DNA of 39,741 nucleotides, from positions 1 through 39,741 of the forward strand of contig JAJPJR010000083.1 of assembly GCA_021324165.1 (NCBI GenBank). Reading direction: 5' to 3'. The notes below the pieces were generated by a model. It ran no database searches. It had not been told where the DNA came from and worked only from the letters and a program-made list of their open reading frames with translations. The DNA comes from Armatimonadota bacterium (GTDB lineage Bacteria; Armatimonadota; Fimbriimonadia; Fimbriimonadales; ATM1). The translations under genes were made by a program, and so were the position numbers. Positions 15,570-23,889 of the stretch are shown here, piece after piece; the stretch's first letter is position 1; every line of letters begins with the position of its first letter.

Positions 15570-17402
15570 CTAATCGCTCAATGCGTCTTTCACGCGCTTG
15601 GCCATCGCCAACGTCATGGTCGGAACGGCAGCGATCTGTTCCACGGTCGCATCGCGAATTCCCGCAACCGAACCGAACGTGCGCAAAAGCATTCTGCGCC
15701 GCCGCGGCCCCACGCCAACGATTTCATCGAGCGGCGATCCGAACAGCCGTTTGTCGCGCAGTTTGCGATGATACGAAATCGCGAATCGGTGTGCTTCGTC
15801 GCGCAAACGCCGCAACAGCAAAAGCCCCGGCGAGTCCATCGGCAGCGCAATCGGCTCGGCTTCGTTTGGCAAAAACAGCAGTTCCTGCTTTTTTGCAAGC
15901 CCCACTGCAGGAATCTGCAAGCCGATCTCTTCCATCGCTTTCATCGCCGCAGAAAGCTGTCCTTTGCCCCCGTCAATCACCATCAAATCGGGAAGTTTCT
16001 GAAAGTTCGGCTGGCCATCGCGAAACGCGCGGAGCCTGCGCATGATCGTTTCGCGCATCATGGCAAAATCGTCCGGCGATTCCGGATTGTATTTAATTTT
16101 AAACCTTCGATACTCACTCTTGGCGGGCATGCCCCCTTCCACCACAACCATCGAAGCCACCGGCGCGGTGCCCTGAATGTTTGAAATATCAAAACATTCG
16201 ATCCTTTCGGGCGGACTTTCCAAATTCAGCGCATCTTGAAGCTGCGATCCGGCTTCGGCCTGCCAGTTCTCCTGCGCCTCGTGTTCGCGTTTCAGTTGTT
16301 CCAATGCCGATTCGGCGTTGTTTGCTGCCATTTCGATCAATCGCAGTTTTTCTCCGCCGCGCGGCACGGTGACCTTCACGCCCCGCCCCCGTTTCATTTT
16401 CAACCACGATTCCACAATGTGGCGTTCTTCGATTTCCACCGGCAGAAGCAGTTCGCCCGGCACTTCCGGCGCGTCGGTGTAATAACGCTTGACGAACTCT
16501 TCCACGGCCTCGCCCGGACTCGTTTCGCGCGCGCCATCCAGATAAAAATGCCGCTGGCCGATGAGTTTCCCTCCGCGCACATAAAACATCTGCACCGCTG
16601 CTCCCCTTTCGTCTTTCACCAGTGCAATCACGTCTTGATCGCGGTCGTGTTCCGTAACCACCTTCTGTCTTTCCAAAACCAGTTCGATGCTCGCAATCGT
16701 ATCGCGCAAAGCGCCCGCGCGTTCAAAGTCCAGTTTTTCTGCCGCAGCATCCATCTCGGCTCGAAGGTGCTTGACCAGCGCATCGTGCTTTCCTTCCAAA
16801 AACAGCGTTACGTTTGAAAGCTCATGTTGATAAACTTTGCGATCCGACATCCCCGCGCAAGGCGCCATGCATCTTCCCATATGAAAATACAGGCACGGCC
16901 TTTGCACGGGCTCGCCTGTCCACGACTTTCCGCACGGAATCAGCTTGAACACTTTGTGCAGCAGCTGAAGGGTGTCGCGCACGGCAAAGGCGCTCGAATA
17001 GGGGCCGAAATATCGCGAGCCGTCTTTCCGCAGCTTCCGCGTGAACAGCACGCGCGGAAACGGCTCTTTGGTGATCACGATGTAAGGGTAACTTTTGTCG
17101 TCGCGCAGCCGAACGTTGAATGGAGGGCGGTGCCTTTTGATCAGGTTGCACTCCAAAATCAGCGCTTCGAGTTCGGTGTCGGTAACAATCCATTCCAGAT
17201 CGCGCACGCGCGAAACCATCCTCGCAATCCGAATCGAATGCGTGGTGGACTTTTGAAAATAACTTCGCACGCGGCTGCGCAAACTCACGGCTTTGCCAAC
17301 GTACAAAACGTCGCCGCTCTCGTCTTTATAAATGTAGCATCCGGGCTGGGCCGGCAGGGCCTTGAGTTTGTCTTTCAATGCGTCTTTCGACGTTTCATTC
17401 AC
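15570..17402 (-). CDS. uvrC: Excinuclease ABC subunit C
   Basis: 610 residues, the usual UvrC length; GTG start at 17402. The N-terminal GIY-YIG nuclease, about 18-97 (GCYIYKDESGDVLYVGKAVSLRSRVRSYF), makes the 3' incision. The Cys-bearing region PCLYFHMGRCMAPC at about 165-178, the UVR motif around 205-235 for UvrB contact, the RNase H-like nuclease at about 380-540 (ECFDISNIQGT, VIDGGKGQL) for the 5' incision, and two helix-hairpin-helix motifs at the end (LDEIVGVGPRRRRMLL, AAVPTMTLAMAKRV) all follow in order. It completes nucleotide excision repair with UvrA and UvrB, which are not in this window. No clear ribosome site before the GTG. Intact, no frameshift seen. Confidence 0.97.
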   Translation of the reverse strand: MNETSKDALKDKLKALPAQPGCYIYKDESGDVLYVGKAVSLRSRVRSYFQKSTTHSIRIARMVSRVRDLEWIVTDTELEALILECNLIKRHRPPFNVRLRDDKSYPYIVITKEPFPRVLFTRKLRKDGSRYFGPYSSAFAVRDTLQLLHKVFKLIPCGKSWTGEPVQRPCLYFHMGRCMAPCAGMSDRKVYQHELSNVTLFLEGKHDALVKHLRAEMDAAAEKLDFERAGALRDTIASIELVLERQKVVTEHDRDQDVIALVKDERGAAVQMFYVRGGKLIGQRHFYLDGARETSPGEAVEEFVKRYYTDAPEVPGELLLPVEIEERHIVESWLKMKRGRGVKVTVPRGGEKLRLIEMAANNAESALEQLKREHEAQENWQAEAGSQLQDALNLESPPERIECFDISNIQGTAPVASMVVVEGGMPAKSEYRRFKIKYNPESPDDFAMMRETIMRRLRAFRDGQPNFQKLPDLMVIDGGKGQLSAAMKAMEEIGLQIPAVGLAKKQELLFLPNEAEPIALPMDSPGLLLLRRLRDEAHRFAISYHRKLRDKRLFGSPLDEIVGVGPRRRRMLLRTFGSVAGIRDATVEQIAAVPTMTLAMAKRVKDALSD

Positions 17403-17473
17403 CGTTCAACAGTTTAACAGCAGATGCTGCGTCTCCGCTCCATAAACTTCGAGCGTCATAATCTCCAGTTCGC

Positions 17474-17563
17474 GGAGAGATGGCAGAGTGGTCTAATGCG
17501 GCGGTCTTGAAAACCGTTGGCCGACCTGTCGGCCCGGGGGTTCGAATCCCTCTCTCTCCGCCA
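17474..17563 (+). tRNA. tRNA-Ser (anticodon UGA)
   Basis: Acceptor GGAGAGA (17474-17480) pairs with TCTCTCC (17553-17559), discriminator G and encoded CCA at 17561-17563. Anticodon loop CTTGAAA reads UGA (Ser, UCN). The long variable arm GGCCGACCTGTCGGCC is a class II feature, and the T loop is GTTCGAATCC. The RNase HIII start codon lies 8 bases after the CCA. Confidence 0.97.
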
Positions 17564-17571
17564 TTCGGCCC

Positions 17572-18201
17572 ATGAGCAGCGGAAAGATCGGTGTGGACGA
17601 GAGCGGCAAGGGAGACTATTTCGGGCCGCTGGTCGTCGCCGCGTGCTATGTGGGGCCCGAACACCTCGCCGAGCTCGAAGGGGTCAAAGACTCCAAAAAA
17701 CTCACCGACGAAGCCGCACAGCGCCTTGCCCGTGCGATTCAGCGGACGTGCCCTTACTCGGTGGTGGTCATCGGCAACGAACGGTATAACCGGCTGTACG
17801 ACGAAATCCGCAACCTGAACAAACTGCTGGCATGGGGCCACGCGCGAGCCATCGAAGACCTGATCACGCGACAGCCAGCCAGCCTGATCGTCAGCGACCA
17901 GTTCGCCAACCCAACAGAGCTCCAGAAACGGCTGAAAAGCCGCCGGATCGAGGCCGTGCTTGAATCGAGAGTCCGGGCGGAGTCGGATATCGCCGTGGCG
18001 GCCGCATCGGTTCTCGCCCGAGCCGAGTTCCTGCGAAGGCTGAAAATGCTCTCAGAGCGGTTCGAAATCGCCCTTCCCAAAGGGGCCGGCGACCAGGTGA
18101 TCGCCGCAGCGCGGCGGTTCGTTCAAAAGTACGGGTTCGAGTCGCTCGGGTGCGTGGCCAAACTGCATTTTGCGACCACCAAGGCCGTAGTCGAAGCCTG
18201 A
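17572..18201 (+). CDS. rnhC: Ribonuclease HIII, without the N-terminal substrate-binding domain
   Basis: Cleaves the RNA strand of RNA/DNA hybrids. 209 residues. The catalytic site has D9 and E10 (DESGKGDYFGPLV), D109 (IVSDQF) and D139 (ESDIAVAAASVLAR); the GKGDYFGP form is that of HIII rather than HII. Typical HIII enzymes are near 300 residues with a TBP-like N-terminal domain of about 80 residues; here the coding frame starts directly at the nuclease core and the tRNA gene sits 8 bases upstream, so no room exists for that domain. The leader between tRNA CCA and ATG (TTCGGCCC) has no ribosome site, so expression may depend on tRNA processing. Whether the organism also has RNase HII is not visible here. 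Confidence 0.88.
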   Translation: MSSGKIGVDESGKGDYFGPLVVAACYVGPEHLAELEGVKDSKKLTDEAAQRLARAIQRTCPYSVVVIGNERYNRLYDEIRNLNKLLAWGHARAIEDLITRQPASLIVSDQFANPTELQKRLKSRRIEAVLESRVRAESDIAVAAASVLARAEFLRRLKMLSERFEIALPKGAGDQVIAAARRFVQKYGFESLGCVAKLHFATTKAVVEA

Positions 18202-18214
18202 ACTTTTGGGTGGC

Positions 18215-19045
18215 ATGCGTCCGTCCATCAGTATCAAATTCCGGGGGGAATGGTTGAAAGCAAGGGCATTTACGCTGATCGAACTTTTGGTGGTCATCGC
18301 GATCATCGCCATCTTGGCGGCGGTGTTGTTTCCGGTCTTCAGCCGCGCAAAAGAGGCCGCAAAACGCACGGTCTGCTTAAGCAACGCGCGCCAGCTCGGT
18401 ATCAGCGTGGGAATGTATATTGACGATAACCACGGCAATCTGCCGATGGCCACAAACTACAGCGTTCCAACCGATGATCCTTATCGCATTTGGGTTGCTC
18501 AAGTGTATCCGTATATCGAAAACAAAGCGATCTTTTTGTGTCCGGCCGATCAGGTTGGAAAGTTTGGCAGCACTTGGGCAGCGCGAGGCGAACTGAACAT
18601 CGGCTACAACGGCGATTCGGCTTTCGATGCTGCCGGCTGCACCGAATCGCAGCCCGACAAAAAAGGCTGCGAAGGTTTCACAGTGGTTGCGAACACCGCC
18701 AAAATGAAAGAGCCTTCACGCACGGCACTGTTTGCGGATACGCCTGGAGGCCCGCTCAGCGACAAGTATCGCGGCTACACATTCAGCCCGTATAACGGAA
18801 AGGAACATCCGCTGGTAAAAGAACTCAGCCTGCCGCTGGTTTCTGACCGCGATCTGGTGAAAGAGCTCAACAGCCTGCCGCCGTCGCAGCTCAAACCCGT
18901 GTACGCGCGGCATCAAAAAACGGGCCGCGATGAGGGTTTTGCAACCGTGATTTTCGCCGACGGCCACGCCAAAGGGTACAGCGCGAATTCGATTCTTGCA
19001 ATGGATAACGGAGCCGACATCGTCTGGAGGTTCCGCGAGCCTTAA
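18215..19045 (+). CDS. Type II secretion/type IV pilus pseudopilin-like protein (DUF1559-like style)
   Basis: About 276 residues from ATG 18215. An equally good choice is TTG 18254, which has GGGGGGA at 18243-18249 and would give the short leader MKARA. In either case the prepilin motif is A|FTLIELLVVIAIIAILAAVLF, with Glu at +5 of the mature protein and a 20-residue hydrophobic helix. The following FSRAKEAAKRTVCLSNARQLG is the form very common in Armatimonadota and Planctomycetota pseudopilins. The globular part contains TLFADTPGG and ends with an EGFATVIFADGHAKG segment like the C-terminal DGH motif of the family. Expected to be cleaved by prepilin peptidase and held in the inner membrane. 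Follows rnhC by 13 bases and ends at a strong terminator. Confidence 0.85.
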   Translation: MRPSISIKFRGEWLKARAFTLIELLVVIAIIAILAAVLFPVFSRAKEAAKRTVCLSNARQLGISVGMYIDDNHGNLPMATNYSVPTDDPYRIWVAQVYPYIENKAIFLCPADQVGKFGSTWAARGELNIGYNGDSAFDAAGCTESQPDKKGCEGFTVVANTAKMKEPSRTALFADTPGGPLSDKYRGYTFSPYNGKEHPLVKELSLPLVSDRDLVKELNSLPPSQLKPVYARHQKTGRDEGFATVIFADGHAKGYSANSILAMDNGADIVWRFREP

Positions 19046-19070
19046 TCTTATCCACCGTATGAACCTGCAC

Positions 19071-19102
19071 GGGGCCTTCCTTTATTGGAGGGCCCCAATT
19101 TT
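19071..19102 (+). terminator. Intrinsic terminator after the pseudopilin gene
   Basis: GGGGCCTTCC (19071-19080) pairs with GGAGGGCCCC (19087-19096), one G-T wobble, loop TTTATT, followed by AATTTT. 25 bases after the stop codon. The remaining 150 bases to the next gene hold only a loose CCCGCTT...AAGCGGG repeat and no recognisable gene. Confidence 0.8.
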
Positions 19103-19255
19103 GTCGGCCCGCTTTCCGTTGCAAGAAGCATTCAAACTTCAGTTCCTTCAAACGAAGCGGGCACGATAAATGCTGATGACTTTGAGTTTGCACTGCTGAC
19201 GAAAATCTGCAACTTTGCCGCCAGCACACCAACATCTGCTTCATAATCGAAAGTG

Positions 19256-19630
19256 ATGCGCGTGTTTTATTTTTGCGCGGGGACGGCGCTCGTTGGCTTG
19301 GGGATCATCGGAGCGGTTCTGCCCGTCATGCCAAGCACCATCTTTTTTATTTTGGCGCTTCCCTGTCTCACGCGCAGTTCGCCCTCTTTGGAAAACTGGC
19401 TGCTCGAGCACCCCGCATTCGGCCCAACGCTGCGCGCATGGAAGCGCGACAAAGCGATTTCAAAACGAACCAAAATTATGGCGATCAGCATGCTGTCGGT
19501 TTCTATCATCGTCAGCGCGCTGTTTTTCGCACGCGCGGCGTGGCTTCGATGGCTCCTGATCGCCATCGCGGTCTGCGTGTCGGCGTACATCGCAACCCGC
19601 AGGTCTACGCCCGCGGGGCATAAGTATTAA
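19256..19630 (+). CDS. DUF454 (YbaN-like) inner membrane protein
   Basis: 124 residues from ATG 19256; a GTG one codon upstream is also possible. The motif series fits the DUF454 family: GLGIIGAVLPVMPSTIFFILALPCLTRSSPSLENWLLEHPAFGP, then a basic stretch WKRDKAISKRTKI and a hydrophobic C-terminus with two helices. Three to four transmembrane segments in total. Function of the family is unknown. The C-terminus overlaps the convergent SRPBCC gene by 26 bp. Confidence 0.87.
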   Translation: MRVFYFCAGTALVGLGIIGAVLPVMPSTIFFILALPCLTRSSPSLENWLLEHPAFGPTLRAWKRDKAISKRTKIMAISMLSVSIIVSALFFARAAWLRWLLIAIAVCVSAYIATRRSTPAGHKY

Positions 19631-20093
19631 CTTTTGCGAACGAAACACCGTCCTCCAGATGCGTTTTCAACCGCCGAAGCAGTTCTGAATAAAACTTTTT
19701 GGCTTTGGCTTTCTTCGCAATCCCTTCCAGCGCTCCGAAGTGGGCTTGGAATTCGACCGAAATGCGCACGGTGCCCGGCGCCAATTCCGAAAGTTTCCAT
19801 TCGATCTGTTCTCCGCGCAGCGCTTTCGTGGGCCTTTCTACAATCAGCGCTTCTGCCCGATCCCATTCGATCACGTGGGCAATCATATGCTCGTTCATTT
19901 CACCGTCTACGGCAAACGCAACCCTTTGTCCAGGCAAAAACTTTTCGGTTTCGCTGGGCGGCCGCGGCGCGGTTTCCCGCATTGCCGAAACGTTGTCGGG
20001 AACATAATGCCCGCGGCGCAATAAATCGCCGACCGCCAAAAACGCGGTCTGCGCTTCGCACATCACATCAATCTGGCCGCTGAAAACCGTCAA
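19605..20093 (-). CDS. SRPBCC (START-like/polyketide cyclase-fold) family protein
   Basis: 162 residues from a TTG at 20093 whose last two bases form part of the purL stop (TTGA), so it is probably translated by coupling. Pattern of the SRPBCC ligand-binding fold: an opening beta strand with helix (FSGQIDVMCEAQTAFLAVGDLLRRGHYVP), the VRISVEFQAHFG strand and a long C-terminal helix (FYSELLRRLKTHLEDGVSF). Related small proteins bind hydrophobic ligands or act as poorly defined polyketide cyclase/dehydratase-like proteins; no ligand can be named. Downstream partner of purL in one transcript. Confidence 0.7.
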   Translation of the reverse strand: MTVFSGQIDVMCEAQTAFLAVGDLLRRGHYVPDNVSAMRETAPRPPSETEKFLPGQRVAFAVDGEMNEHMIAHVIEWDRAEALIVERPTKALRGEQIEWKLSELAPGTVRISVEFQAHFGALEGIAKKAKAKKFYSELLRRLKTHLEDGVSFAKVNTYAPRA

Positions 20094-22483
20094 CTCGCGC
20101 TGCTTCCCATTAAACTTGGAATGGCATCGAAATAAGCGCGGCGTGCGGATTCCAGCGGCATATCAACCACGGGCGCCGATGGCGTTACGATGCGAATCGA
20201 ATGCTGTGCGTAATCATAAACGCCCACACAATGCGCCGTCAAACCCAACTCGGCGGCAAGCAGGCAAAGTTTGTCCGTGAGATTCTGTTTGGTGGCGGAT
20301 TCGCTGATTCCAACCAGCACACGGCCTGGCATTTCACCAAACAGTCTGGCATCGGCCCGCGAAGAGAACGCCCACGCATCCACGCCAGTTTCCGCTTCAA
20401 AAATCGCCTCGGGAATCTCTTCGAGTTGAACTTTGCCGGTGCTCAAACCTTCGAGAGTCGGCGTCAAGATGTGCCTTCGAACGTGTTCGTTGGCATCAAT
20501 CAACGCCGTGCATCCGGCCTGCCCAACGATGCACATTTCAGCCAAAGCCATCGCGAATCCGCCTTCCGAAATATCGTGCGCGCAGCAGATCAGGTTGTCT
20601 TTCGCCGCTTGGGATAACAGTTCGATGAGCGCTTTTTCGATTCGCAAATCAGGAATTTCGGGCGCGCCGTCTTCCATGTTATGCACAGTTCGAAGATATT
20701 CGCTTGCACCCAAGCCGTGTTGGCGCGGCGCGTGTCCCCGTCCATAAATCATATACACAAATCCCACTCCGCGCGGGAATCCCATTCCTAACCTGTTTCG
20801 AACGTCATCCAGCACGCCTACCACGCCAACCGTCGGCGTCGGCATCACCGGCCCAAATTCCGTTGCGTTATAAAAACTCACATTTCCAGAAACAACAGGA
20901 ACCTCGAGTTTTTCGGCGGCATCAGCAATTCCGCGCACCGCTTCCTTAAACTGAAAGTAAACACCGGGATCGTTCGGGTCGCCGAAATTCAAGCAGTCAG
21001 TTGCGCCCACAGGTTTCGCGCCCGTGCATGCCACGTTCCGCGCCGCTTCGATCAGTGCCAGCTGGCCGCCGATAAAAGGATCGGCCAAAACCTTCCTTCC
21101 ATCTCCGTCAATCTTGGCAGCGATGCCTTTTTGTGTACCTCTCGGCGCAAGAACGGCAGCGTCGCCATCGCCCGGCCACAACGATGTCTGCGTTTGCACC
21201 GTGTAATCGTACTGCTCATAAACCCAACGCTTCGAAGCGCAGTTCGGCGAACTGATGATTGCAAGCAGCGCTTGGCTCAAATCTTTCGGCACGGGCAGCT
21301 CGTGAATGTCGAATCGCGCCGCTTCGCGCACATTTTCAGGCTCTGCCGCATCCAGATCCACGCTTGGACACTCGTTTGTAATGAACTTTGCAGGAATGCT
21401 CGCCTCGATGCGGCCGTTTTTTTTGATCACCACCATGCCGTCCGAGGTCACCGCACCAATCACTTCGGCTTTCAATCCCCATTTGTGAAAAATCTCGATC
21501 ACCTCTTTTTCGCGTTCGAAATGGGTGACTGCAAGCATCCGCTCCTGAGTTTCGCTCAGCATGATTTCATAAGCGCTCATCTCGGCTTCGCGCAGCGGAA
21601 CATGATCTAAATTGATCTCCATTCCCACGCCGCCTTTGGCTGACATTTCGCATGTCGAACAGGTTAGACCAGCGGCTCCCATATCCTGAATCGCCACGAT
21701 GGCCCCCGTTGCCAACGCCTCGAGTGTGGCTTCGATCAAAAGTTTGCCTGCAAACGGATCGCCGATTTGAACGTTCGGTCTTTTCGAATCGCTGTCTTCG
21801 CCAAGCGTGTCGCTTGCGAACGTTGCGCCATGAATCCCGTCTTTGCCGGTTGCGCTGCCCAAATAAAGCACCGCGTTTCCGGGGCCTGCCGCCGCAGCCG
21901 TCGCGATGCGATCCATCTCGACCAGTCCGATGCACATCGCATTCACGAGCGGATTTTTTTGATACAAACGATCGAATTTCAGTTCCCCGGCGATCGTTGG
22001 AACACCCACACAGTTGCCATAGCCGCCGATTCCTTCCACCACGCGAGCAAACAGCCGCCGGTCATCGCTCGAAGAACGGATGTCGCCAAAACGAAGCGAA
22101 TCTAAAATCGCAATCGGCCGCGCGCCCATCGTCAAAATGTCGCGGATGATGCCGCCGACTCCGGTCGCCGCCCCTTGATACGGCTCAACCGCCGAAGGAT
22201 GATTGTGGCTCTCCACTTTGAAGGTTATGCCGAGCCCGCCGCCGATCTCAATCACGCCCGCGTTTTCCAACCCTTTCGATTCCGCCGCCCGTTTATATTC
22301 GGCGAAATGTTTCAACAGTTCGCGGCTCGATTTATAACTGCAATGCTCGCTCCACAACACGCCGAACATTCCGAGTTCGGTCAAGGTCGGCTCGCGGTCA
22401 AGTTTGCGTTTGATGGCTTGGTACTCAAGGTCAGAAAGGCCCATCTGCGCGTGCAGGGGCAGCGGGGCGGTCTCGCTGTGCAT
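20090..22483 (-). CDS. purL: Phosphoribosylformylglycinamidine synthase subunit PurL
   Basis: 797 residues from ATG 22483; the frame is open 42 codons further but that overlaps the neighbouring gene. Fourth step of purine synthesis: converts FGAR, ATP and ammonia into FGAM. Conserved features: MLWSEHCSYKSS-like GVLWSEHCSYKSSRELL near the start, VESHNHPSAVEPYQGAATGVGGIIRD with the nucleotide-binding His, GDPFAGKLLIEATLEAL, QDMGAAGLTCSTCEMS, and the second half ATDCLNFGDPNDP. The length is that of the small (type II) PurL, which needs separate PurS and PurQ; neither is in the window. AAGG lies 7 bases before the ATG and a TATAAT box just upstream. Followed by an overlapping SRPBCC gene. Confidence 0.96.
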   Translation of the reverse strand: MHSETAPLPLHAQMGLSDLEYQAIKRKLDREPTLTELGMFGVLWSEHCSYKSSRELLKHFAEYKRAAESKGLENAGVIEIGGGLGITFKVESHNHPSAVEPYQGAATGVGGIIRDILTMGARPIAILDSLRFGDIRSSSDDRRLFARVVEGIGGYGNCVGVPTIAGELKFDRLYQKNPLVNAMCIGLVEMDRIATAAAAGPGNAVLYLGSATGKDGIHGATFASDTLGEDSDSKRPNVQIGDPFAGKLLIEATLEALATGAIVAIQDMGAAGLTCSTCEMSAKGGVGMEINLDHVPLREAEMSAYEIMLSETQERMLAVTHFEREKEVIEIFHKWGLKAEVIGAVTSDGMVVIKKNGRIEASIPAKFITNECPSVDLDAAEPENVREAARFDIHELPVPKDLSQALLAIISSPNCASKRWVYEQYDYTVQTQTSLWPGDGDAAVLAPRGTQKGIAAKIDGDGRKVLADPFIGGQLALIEAARNVACTGAKPVGATDCLNFGDPNDPGVYFQFKEAVRGIADAAEKLEVPVVSGNVSFYNATEFGPVMPTPTVGVVGVLDDVRNRLGMGFPRGVGFVYMIYGRGHAPRQHGLGASEYLRTVHNMEDGAPEIPDLRIEKALIELLSQAAKDNLICCAHDISEGGFAMALAEMCIVGQAGCTALIDANEHVRRHILTPTLEGLSTGKVQLEEIPEAIFEAETGVDAWAFSSRADARLFGEMPGRVLVGISESATKQNLTDKLCLLAAELGLTAHCVGVYDYAQHSIRIVTPSAPVVDMPLESARRAYFDAIPSLMGSSAS

Positions 22484-22492
22484 GGAGCCTTG

Positions 22493-22498
22493 ATTATA
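22493..22498 (-). promoter_or_regulatory. Candidate -10 box (TATAAT) of purL
   Basis: A perfect TATAAT on the minus strand, 9 bases before the purL ATG, would put transcription start almost at the start codon. No convincing -35 hexamer lies at 16-18 bases. It is in the short gap between purL and the upstream gene end (22515). Confidence 0.4.
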
Positions 22499-22514
22499 TC
22501 TGCGAAGCGGCGCT

Positions 22515-23384
22515 TTACAGATTGCGGCTCGCGACGATTTCAGAAACCAGGCCCCGATGCGTGCTCGCCGCGCTCGGGGGCCCGCATTCAATAACGAACT
22601 CATCTCCAAACGCCTCGACCGTCACCGGCTCCAATCGCATGCGCTGCCACAACGCGTTCGCCGCGGCCTCGGTAAGAGCCATTCCGAGCGTCTTGTGATC
22701 GGGCGGCAGATCGCTGAGTTTTAAATCTGCAACGCCTGCTTTGTTCATTCCTCGCGTGAACACAACAATCGAATCCACCAACTCTTCACATTCGATTCGG
22801 ACGTTGAATTCGAATCGCGTGGCGTCGGTGTCTTTTTGCAAAGCGTGCATCAACTGTTCGTGAGTAAAAAACGCCTGGGCTTCGCAATCCAAAATCATTT
22901 TGGCTTGAACCAACGCAGCAACCGCTTCGGCGGCAAACACCGAAAACTGCAGCGGCCTTAGATCGGCAAGCGGCTCTTCCGAAATGAACACCACACGAAT
23001 CAACGAGTCGCACTCCTTGATCCGCTCCAGCTGTTCAGAGGTCGGCTGCGATTCCAGGTCGGCTTGATATTCAGGATGAAACATCAGATCGTGCCCTTGA
23101 CGCCTCACGAGCCCCATGTGAAACCGAATGTCGCTGAACGTCATCCCTTCACGCGCGCCGATCGGGCTGCCTTTAAAAGGCGATCCTGCCAGCATGCGAT
23201 GCATCAGATCTTTGTGTTCCGGCAGAGTTTCCGCGCACGAATAAATCCAAAACTCGATGCGCACCAATGGCGGCTTCCGCGACCGCTGCGAGGACTGTCC
23301 AAGCAGTTTTACGGCCCCGACGATCAATCCGATCATCGCAAGGGCAGCGACGATCGCAATCACCATCGAACCCCTTCGATCCAT
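22515..23384 (-). CDS. Unrecognised protein with N-terminal membrane anchor
   Basis: 289 residues from ATG 23384 (MDRRGSMVIAIV); a second ATG at 23366 would shorten the overlap with the upstream small gene. One transmembrane helix near the N-terminus (SMVIAIVAALAMIGLIVGAVKLLG), then a soluble domain of about 250 residues of mixed alpha/beta prediction, with VRIEFWIYSCAETLPEH, IRVVFISEEPLADLRPLQF, AAEAVAALVQAKMILDCEAQAFF and RFEFNVRIECEELVDSIVVFTRGM. I do not recognise the family and see no catalytic signature. Its neighbours are a small zinc-ribbon ORF (overlapping, upstream) and purL (downstream); neither suggests a role. Confidence 0.65.
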   Translation of the reverse strand: MDRRGSMVIAIVAALAMIGLIVGAVKLLGQSSQRSRKPPLVRIEFWIYSCAETLPEHKDLMHRMLAGSPFKGSPIGAREGMTFSDIRFHMGLVRRQGHDLMFHPEYQADLESQPTSEQLERIKECDSLIRVVFISEEPLADLRPLQFSVFAAEAVAALVQAKMILDCEAQAFFTHEQLMHALQKDTDATRFEFNVRIECEELVDSIVVFTRGMNKAGVADLKLSDLPPDHKTLGMALTEAAANALWQRMRLEPVTVEAFGDEFVIECGPPSAASTHRGLVSEIVASRNL

Positions 23385-23575
23385 TCGCGCGCGGCCTGCC
23401 ACTCTTCTAAGTTGAGGTTTGCGCTGCAGCCTTCGCAAAGTCCCGCGGCGTTCACTCCGCCGCAAAGGCACAAAAGGCATTGGTCCGCAATCCTTGCGCG
23501 GCGCACGATTTCAGGTTTTTGCAGAGACTTGATCAGGTCGGCGCGGTCAACCGCTCTGCTGTTGAACCTCCTCAC
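23360..23575 (-). CDS. Small zinc-ribbon-like protein, 71 residues
   Basis: The reading frame overlaps the start of the following membrane protein by up to 25 bases and carries a compact Cys cluster CLLCLCGGVNAAGLCEGC (two CxxC-type pairs 11 residues apart), the pattern of a short zinc ribbon. The N-terminus (ADLIKSLQKPEIVRRARIADQ) looks helical. Start assumed at GTG 23575; an AGGAGG lies directly after this codon rather than before it, so the true start may be a non-standard codon downstream. No family recognised. Confidence 0.5.
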   Translation of the reverse strand: MRRFNSRAVDRADLIKSLQKPEIVRRARIADQCLLCLCGGVNAAGLCEGCSANLNLEEWQAAREWIEGVRW

Positions 23576-23580
23576 GCCGT

Positions 23581-23611
23581 TGATTATCCTCTATTCGAAC
23601 CGTGTATACTT
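23581..23611 (+). promoter_or_regulatory. Candidate sigma-70-type promoter for the basic small protein
   Basis: TTGATT (23581-23586) and TATACT (23606-23611) spaced by 19 bases, with TG one base before the -10. The ATG at 23626 follows at a distance giving a leader of about 8 bases. Spacing is longer than ideal, so confidence is low. Confidence 0.35.
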
Positions 23612-23625
23612 TCTGCCGAAAGTTT

Positions 23626-23889
23626 ATGAGAATTCGAAACAAAGAGATCCGCCGTCGGCGCCATCGAAAAGAGCAGCGCGTCAAGGCGCTGTTGGCCGAA
23701 GCCAAATCGGCACCCAAAGACGGCAGAAAGCGCGCACCGAAGACCGCCGAGCCGAAGCCCGTTCCTGCGCCGAAGGCTGAGCCGAAAGAGAAGGCAGCCG
23801 CCAAGCCGAGAACGCCCCGCGCCAAGAAAACTGACGACGAAAGCGCCGCACCAAAAAAGCGAACCCGCGCGAAAAAAGCCGAGGATTAG
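23626..23889 (+). CDS. Small highly basic Lys/Arg/Ala/Pro-rich protein (histone-H1-tail-like)
   Basis: 87 residues from ATG 23626. The first 25 residues are an arginine-rich helix (MRIRNKEIRRRRHRKEQRVK). The rest is low complexity: repeated K-x-P, PKP and RAKK units (PKAEPKEKAAAKPRTPRAKK), like the C-terminal tail of histone H1 and bacterial HctB/AlgP-type proteins. Predicted to be disordered, cytoplasmic and able to bind nucleic acid by charge. The N-terminal Arg-rich part recalls short proteins of the DUF6800 type from Planctomycetota; this is a weak resemblance. GAAAG precedes the ATG. The stop overlaps the convergent DUF3352 gene by 4 bases. Confidence 0.7.
   Translation: MRIRNKEIRRRRHRKEQRVKALLAEAKSAPKDGRKRAPKTAEPKPVPAPKAEPKEKAAAKPRTPRAKKTDDESAAPKKRTRAKKAED

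Noticed and set aside
19097-19252. A possible RNA gene or regulatory element in the gap before the DUF454 gene
   Set aside because: Apart from the terminator tail and a loose 7-base inverted repeat no conserved structure could be recognised by eye.
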